Program-made: the position numbers and the translations under genes
Part shown: piece after piece, positions 41,769 through 45,245 of the stretch
Layout: each line of letters starts with the position of its first letter
Position numbering within the stretch: position 1 is the first letter of the stretch
The notes under the pieces: generated by a model
Database searches by the model: none
What the model saw: the letters and a program-made list of their open reading frames with translations, nothing else
Told to the model about the DNA's origin: nothing
Assembly (NCBI GenBank): GCA_043816955.1
Contig: JBDRHL010000227.1
Span: 1-45,245, forward strand
Direction: 5' to 3'
DNA: 45,245 bases
Origin: JBDRHL01 sp043816955
Lineage (GTDB): Bacteria > Planctomycetota > Phycisphaerae > Sedimentisphaerales > CAYZTY01

Positions 41769-44621
41769 TCACTGATACCAGCCGCCGGTCCACAGCCACT
41801 GGTGAGCCAGAACACAATAATCCAGAAAGTCAACAAAACCATCCTCAAAGAGATCGGCGTCAGATTCGCCGGTTACGAGCCAGTCCGTAATAACAATGTA
41901 CAGATCGGTAAGGTCCACGATTCCGTCTGAGTTGAAATCAACGGAATTGGTTACCAGCTCGTCGGCACCGATATCAACAACGTTATTAAAAATTCTTGCC
42001 TGCCCATCAAGGTCGGTATCGGGGCACATTATGACTGAGTTATTGTCTCCTGCATCGGCACAGGGTGAACCGGGCGTGAGATGATAGTTCCCCGCAACAA
42101 AGACGTCGTCATTTGCATCATCAGGCGTGTTGAAATCGTCCCAGTAACCCGGATCAGCGATTTGCGGATTGGTGCTGATGTTTGAGTTTTGGCCGGTCTG
42201 ATCTGTAAGATCGCCGCCGTAGTTACCCCCTGTATTATTCCAGACGTCGTTGTTATTGATCTGGAAACCGGAGGAATAACAAGGATCGGGGACAATGTAA
42301 AGCCCAATATCTGCATTGTATGCGATAATGTTGTTCGCGATCAGGCCTGTAAGTTCATAGCTGCAGATGCCGTCACTGTTCGAGATAATTGTGTTGTTTA
42401 TGACGGAAACCTCGGTGAGCGCGGCCTCTACTCCTGCGCCCGATGGAGCCTTATTGCCGGCGATAAGATTGTTTGCAATCTGAATATTTGTATTTGCACA
42501 GGAAACAGCGCCACCGGAGTCGTTTGCTCTGTTATTCATTATGGTGTTGTTACAGATTTTTGTTGCTTCATCAGGGTAATTCATCTGGCAGCGTATGGCT
42601 GCACCGGTGTTCGCAATATTGCTGATGATGGAGTTTGCGAGAATGGCGACACGGCTGTTCGTGTCACAGAAGATTGCGCCTCCGAAAACTGCCTGGTTAT
42701 CATGGAAAAAATTGTCACTTAACACAGCTTTTGCACTGGATCCCCAGAAGTAGGCGCCTCCTCCTTTGTAATTTGGGGAAATATTGGCGGTGATGATGTT
42801 TCTTCTTATGAGCGGACTTCCGTAGCACAGAATGCCTCCGCCGTGTGAAGCGGTTCCGTGGGTAATGGTAAATCCTGCAAAAGTGGAGTTTGCATCAATA
42901 TGATTTTCAATTGTTACCGCCCGGCCCTGGAAGTTTGCGTCGATAATGGTTTTTCCCACAATGCTCCAATCGTTCGGATCCGATGATCTGAGCACGAGGT
43001 TCCTGTTCGGCCAGACTATCCGTTCATAATACAGATCCGGGGAAACGACTATAGTGTCCATGTCATTGGCATCGTTAAGGGCCTGTTGAATTGTCATATA
43101 ATAGTTCTGTGAAGTAATGTTGGAAACCGGGTACACCTCGTCCGCACCGATGTCGGTGAATTGGCCCATTTTTCTGGGCTGCTGGTCGTAATCGGCTGCA
43201 CCTGGATCGATGAAGTTCAGATCACCGCTATTTATACAGGCACTATTCTGCCTCAGGTGGTAGTTATTTGCATCACGGTCAACAAATGAAGCTGGTGCGG
43301 AGATATTGCCGTTTATTCCTGTCTGGTCTGTCAGGTTGGGACAGTAGTTTGCAGAATCGCTGTTGTAGATATTGTTGTAGCGCAAAACAGGGACGCTAAG
43401 CTGGTCACAGTATATTCCATACCCCGGGCTGTTATAGGCAACAATATTGTTTTCGATTGTGGGTGAGGAATTTTCGGTAAGATCAATTCCGCCGCTGGAA
43501 GAATTTGCGGAGTTATCGGCAATTGTATTATGGATTATATGAGGCGAGCAATGACCTCGTACTCTTATTCCCGCACCGCTTATATTTTTGACGATAAAAT
43601 TGTTTCTTATCACTCCCGTGCTTGAGAAATATACAGCTATTCCTGCGCCGTTAACGCATACATTTTCGGCGACGATGTTTCTTTCGATGACCGGGCTGGA
43701 ATACCCGTAGACGTAAATACCGCCGCCGCCGCCCGCACCTGCGGTATTGCGACTGACCAGGTTCGATCTGACCAGTGGATCGGAGGAATATGTGATATGA
43801 ATGCCCGCTCCGAGCATTGAATTATTGCCGATAACCACGTTGTCTTCAATTGCACCATTGCTCCACTGGCGAAGATGTATACCACCGCCGTAGAAGTCTG
43901 CGTCGTTTTCCTGAATCAGATTGCCGGTTATAACTGCGTCAACCCCCTGAAATCCGACAATTGCTCCGCCGTCGCCGTGATCATTGTTCGGGTAATCCTG
44001 ATTTGGCGGCTCGAAACCATGGTTTACAATGGCTGAATTGTTCAGAAATGTATTATCCACAACCAGCGGCGTGATGTGCACTGAAGGATTTATCGGATCA
44101 TTAGGATTACTTCCCGGATCGCCGTAAATATAGATCCCGCCGCCTTGCCCGGCGATATTGCCGATGAAGTAGTTGTTCCTGATTGTCGGAGCCGACATAT
44201 TATAGCAAACCACGCCGCCCCCGCAGCGGTTCCACCGCAGCCCCTTGTATTCCCATGATACAGCCAGCCATGTCCCCGTTCCCCCTGTAATTGTAAATCC
44301 GCACAGCACAGAGTTTGTGCCTTCGCCGCTTCTGAATGTTACAACGCTGCCGATATTCACATCATTGGTCTGGGATCCATTGATTATTGTTGAAGCTGTT
44401 ATATTCGGGTCGTTTGGGTCTGTCGATATGAGGGTAATCGCTTTGCCTAGAAAGTCGATATTTTCCTGATATGTGCCGGGAGCAACAATTACCATGTCAC
44501 CGTTGTTGGCATCGTTTATCGCCCATTGAATCCGGGCGTATTGGTTTGGCACGTCGAGAACCCTTGCCGAGACGCTTATCGCCAGAGATAGAAATATAAA
44601 AAGTATACACACTCTCTTCAA
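41769..44621 (-). CDS. secreted right-handed beta-helix protein with C-terminal dockerin-like repeats
   Basis: 950 aa from TTG 44621, which has AGGAG (CTCCT at 44628-44632 on +) six bases upstream. Signal peptide 'MKRVCILFIFLSLAISVSA'. Two tandem beta-helix modules each start with a 'YxxIQxAxNDAN' segment ('YARIQWAINDANNGDMVIVAPGTY' region at about 28; 'YYMTIQQALNDANDMDTIVVSP' region at about 505), then many 'IxNNxI / GGGIxxx' coils of the parallel beta-helix (Pectate-lyase-3/PbH1-like). About 892-950 hold two dockerin-like repeats, 'DFNSDGIVDLTDL' and 'DLFEDGFVDFLDY'. No clear catalytic lyase residues were identified. Probably a large surface or extracellular adhesin or polysaccharide-binding protein. 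Confidence 0.9.
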   Translation of the reverse strand: MKRVCILFIFLSLAISVSARVLDVPNQYARIQWAINDANNGDMVIVAPGTYQENIDFLGKAITLISTDPNDPNITASTIINGSQTNDVNIGSVVTFRSGEGTNSVLCGFTITGGTGTWLAVSWEYKGLRWNRCGGGVVCYNMSAPTIRNNYFIGNIAGQGGGIYIYGDPGSNPNDPINPSVHITPLVVDNTFLNNSAIVNHGFEPPNQDYPNNDHGDGGAIVGFQGVDAVITGNLIQENDADFYGGGIHLRQWSNGAIEDNVVIGNNSMLGAGIHITYSSDPLVRSNLVSRNTAGAGGGGGIYVYGYSSPVIERNIVAENVCVNGAGIAVYFSSTGVIRNNFIVKNISGAGIRVRGHCSPHIIHNTIADNSANSSSGGIDLTENSSPTIENNIVAYNSPGYGIYCDQLSVPVLRYNNIYNSDSANYCPNLTDQTGINGNISAPASFVDRDANNYHLRQNSACINSGDLNFIDPGAADYDQQPRKMGQFTDIGADEVYPVSNITSQNYYMTIQQALNDANDMDTIVVSPDLYYERIVWPNRNLVLRSSDPNDWSIVGKTIIDANFQGRAVTIENHIDANSTFAGFTITHGTASHGGGILCYGSPLIRRNIITANISPNYKGGGAYFWGSSAKAVLSDNFFHDNQAVFGGAIFCDTNSRVAILANSIISNIANTGAAIRCQMNYPDEATKICNNTIMNNRANDSGGAVSCANTNIQIANNLIAGNKAPSGAGVEAALTEVSVINNTIISNSDGICSYELTGLIANNIIAYNADIGLYIVPDPCYSSGFQINNNDVWNNTGGNYGGDLTDQTGQNSNISTNPQIADPGYWDDFNTPDDANDDVFVAGNYHLTPGSPCADAGDNNSVIMCPDTDLDGQARIFNNVVDIGADELVTNSVDFNSDGIVDLTDLYIVITDWLVTGESDADLFEDGFVDFLDYCVLAHQWLWTGGWYQ

Positions 44622-44681
44622 CTCGGCTCTCCTGCACTAAGCTGACCCTTCCATAAATCGTCCTATTATCTATCGGACTTT

Positions 44682-44710
44682 ATTGTAACAAAAAAAGCCT
44701 GGGTATGCCA
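44682..44710 (-). promoter_or_regulatory. putative promoter of the beta-helix gene
   Basis: On the - strand: -35 TGGCAT (44705-44710), 17-base spacer, -10 TACAAT (44682-44687) preceded by TGT. It resembles the TTGCAT-N17-TACAAT promoter at 40812. The -35 lies inside the hairpin at 44693-44717. Confidence 0.45.
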
Positions 44711-44717
44711 GACTTTT
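44690..44717 (-). terminator. terminator-like hairpin upstream of the beta-helix gene
   Basis: On the - strand AAAAGTCTGG, loop CATAC, CCAGGCTTTT with one mismatch, followed by a run of T (44690-44696 as A on +). It would stop - strand transcripts coming from the IS remnants before the beta-helix gene. Confidence 0.6.
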
Positions 44718-44883
44718 GTCGTAAATCTATATTACATAAATAGTTGCGTAAACACCGGGAACGTCAATGATTATTTAGTTCCGCGCTATGGTAGTTTTTG
44801 CTCTGCGTTTTGCTAATCGTCCTTTTTGGGACAGGTATTTTCTCTAAGAGCCTATCCTAATAACCAGGAACAACGAAACGTAA

Positions 44884-45113
44884 TTATGGCAGAGACAAAT
44901 AATTTTCAGGCTTCTTTTCCCAACGCGTCAATACACGGCGAAAGCGGTTCATCCAGCTATGTGTCCGCTCTACAACCCAGCGACGAGTCTTGAAGCCGGT
45001 CTCACGCTTAATGGCTTGTGCCTCTTCGCCACGCGAACAGATATGAGCAGTATAACCAAACTCTTTCATCAAGTCTCATACATCACTAGAATCATAACCC
45101 TTATCGTAAGCCT
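44884..45113 (-). pseudogene. IS5-family transposase 3' fragment, interrupted
   Basis: Reading on the - strand gives 'VKAYDKGYDSSDV', a TGA stop (45076-45078), then 'DLMKEFGYTAHICSRGEEAQAIK' and 'RRWVVERTHSWMNRFRRVL'. 'DKGYD' carries the second Asp and 'WVVERTHSW' the Glu of the DDE triad of IS5-type transposases. The in-frame TGA replaces what is usually Arg (CGA) in this stretch, a likely nonsense mutation. The N-terminal half with the first Asp is missing. The protein ends 'ENYLSLP', shorter than the usual 'ENYLALLHLA' continuation. Confidence 0.8.
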
Positions 45114-45245
45114 TCACAGTTTTGTGGAGATGAGCTTGGGATATGGAGTTCCAGCATAGGTTGCATTAAGGGCATCGACAAAGAATTGATAGACACGGTG
45201 GTTATGTCTGGCACAGGTAGCTACAACCGTCCAGGCTCGCTCACA
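45114..45245 (-). pseudogene. probable IS66-type transposase C-terminal fragment
   Basis: A 43-codon open frame enters from the right window edge and ends at TGA 45114-45116: 'ERAWTVVATCARHNHRVYQFF' shortened to key parts 'WTVVATC', 'VYQFFVDAL' and 'GTPYPKLIS'. This resembles the extreme C-terminus of IS66-type transposases ('LTVVATxxxQGxxVxxFLxxALxA...PxSL'). The match is by eye and short, so the family call is tentative. The frame differs from the IS5-type fragment that follows without a gap. Confidence 0.45.

Larger units (their letters stand above)
44848..45245 (-). mobile_element. remnants of two insertion sequences (IS5-type and probable IS66-type)
   Basis: The right edge is transposon debris. 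GAGCCTATCCTAATAA at 44848-44863 looks like an IS5-family terminal inverted repeat, 20 bases beyond the end of an IS5-type transposase fragment. Immediately upstream on the - strand, a different transposase C-terminus is joined to it. Neither element is complete in the window; the rest may lie to the right. Confidence 0.65.

Noticed and set aside
42189..42722. 177-aa + strand frame inside the beta-helix gene
   Set aside because: Antisense shadow; its repeated pattern mirrors the repeat coils of the real gene.
1..45245. CRISPR arrays, tRNA or rRNA genes
   Set aside because: No regularly spaced repeats, cloverleaf-like sequences or conserved rRNA segments were seen on either strand.

Overview
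The window looks like a chromosomal segment of a planctomycete, most likely class Phycisphaerae (Sedimentisphaerales-like). This is an inference from the right-hand third: two proteins with a PEP-CTERM tail of the 'PEP - GLGGLFLRRRK' type, secreted proteins ending in paired dockerin-type Ca-binding repeats, and a large beta-helix protein with 'DFNSDGIVDLTDL'-like repeats. No rRNA, tRNA or CRISPR array was seen.

Layout. Positions 1-272 hold only the decayed 5' end of a methyltransferase gene. From 273 to 38402 there are 33 genes, all on the + strand and mostly overlapping or nearly touching. They form a surface polysaccharide / glycan locus. Block A (273-15271) holds two methyltransferases; a nonulosonate-like cassette (TIM-barrel isomerase, CMP-sugar synthetase, Gfo/Idh oxidoreductase, short NeuB); a large GT-B-like transferase; a GT2; an O-antigen ligase/polymerase-like membrane protein; a radical SAM/SPASM enzyme; an SDR / ATP-grasp / SDR triplet; a HAD phosphatase; and a DegT aminotransferase. 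A clear intrinsic terminator (15281-15308) closes block A. Block B (15332-38402) holds a Wzx-type flippase; a split transketolase; an SDR-GT2 fusion; a methyltransferase; a GT-C transferase; two B12-binding-type radical SAM paralogues; a DegT-like protein; a NodB deacetylase; a FemAB/GNAT-like protein; two GT4 enzymes; a DUF362 protein; an MDR-Gfo/Idh fusion; WecB; another SDR; and the initiating polyprenyl-phosphate sugar phosphotransferase.

How it works together (inference). The 37104 phosphotransferase loads the first sugar on undecaprenyl phosphate. GT2/GT4 enzymes extend the chain, the 15332 flippase exports it and the 7958 protein polymerises or ligates it. The SDR-GT2 fusion would make a polyprenyl-phosphate-linked sugar for the 21363 GT-C enzyme, a donor/acceptor pair like ArnC/ArnT. 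The NeuA/NeuB pair implies an acidic 2-keto-3-deoxy sugar. No Wzz/Wzc/Wza genes and no exosortase lie in the window.

The right part (38403-44621) is a cell-surface protein region. It holds a possible 55-aa ORF, a secreted dockerin protein, two near-identical tandem PEP-CTERM proteins (the second with its own strong promoter and a leader of about 245 nt), a bidirectional terminator, and a convergent 950-aa beta-helix/dockerin protein on the - strand. The right edge (44848-45245) carries remnants of two different insertion sequences joined together: an IS5-type 3' end and a probable IS66-type 3' end.
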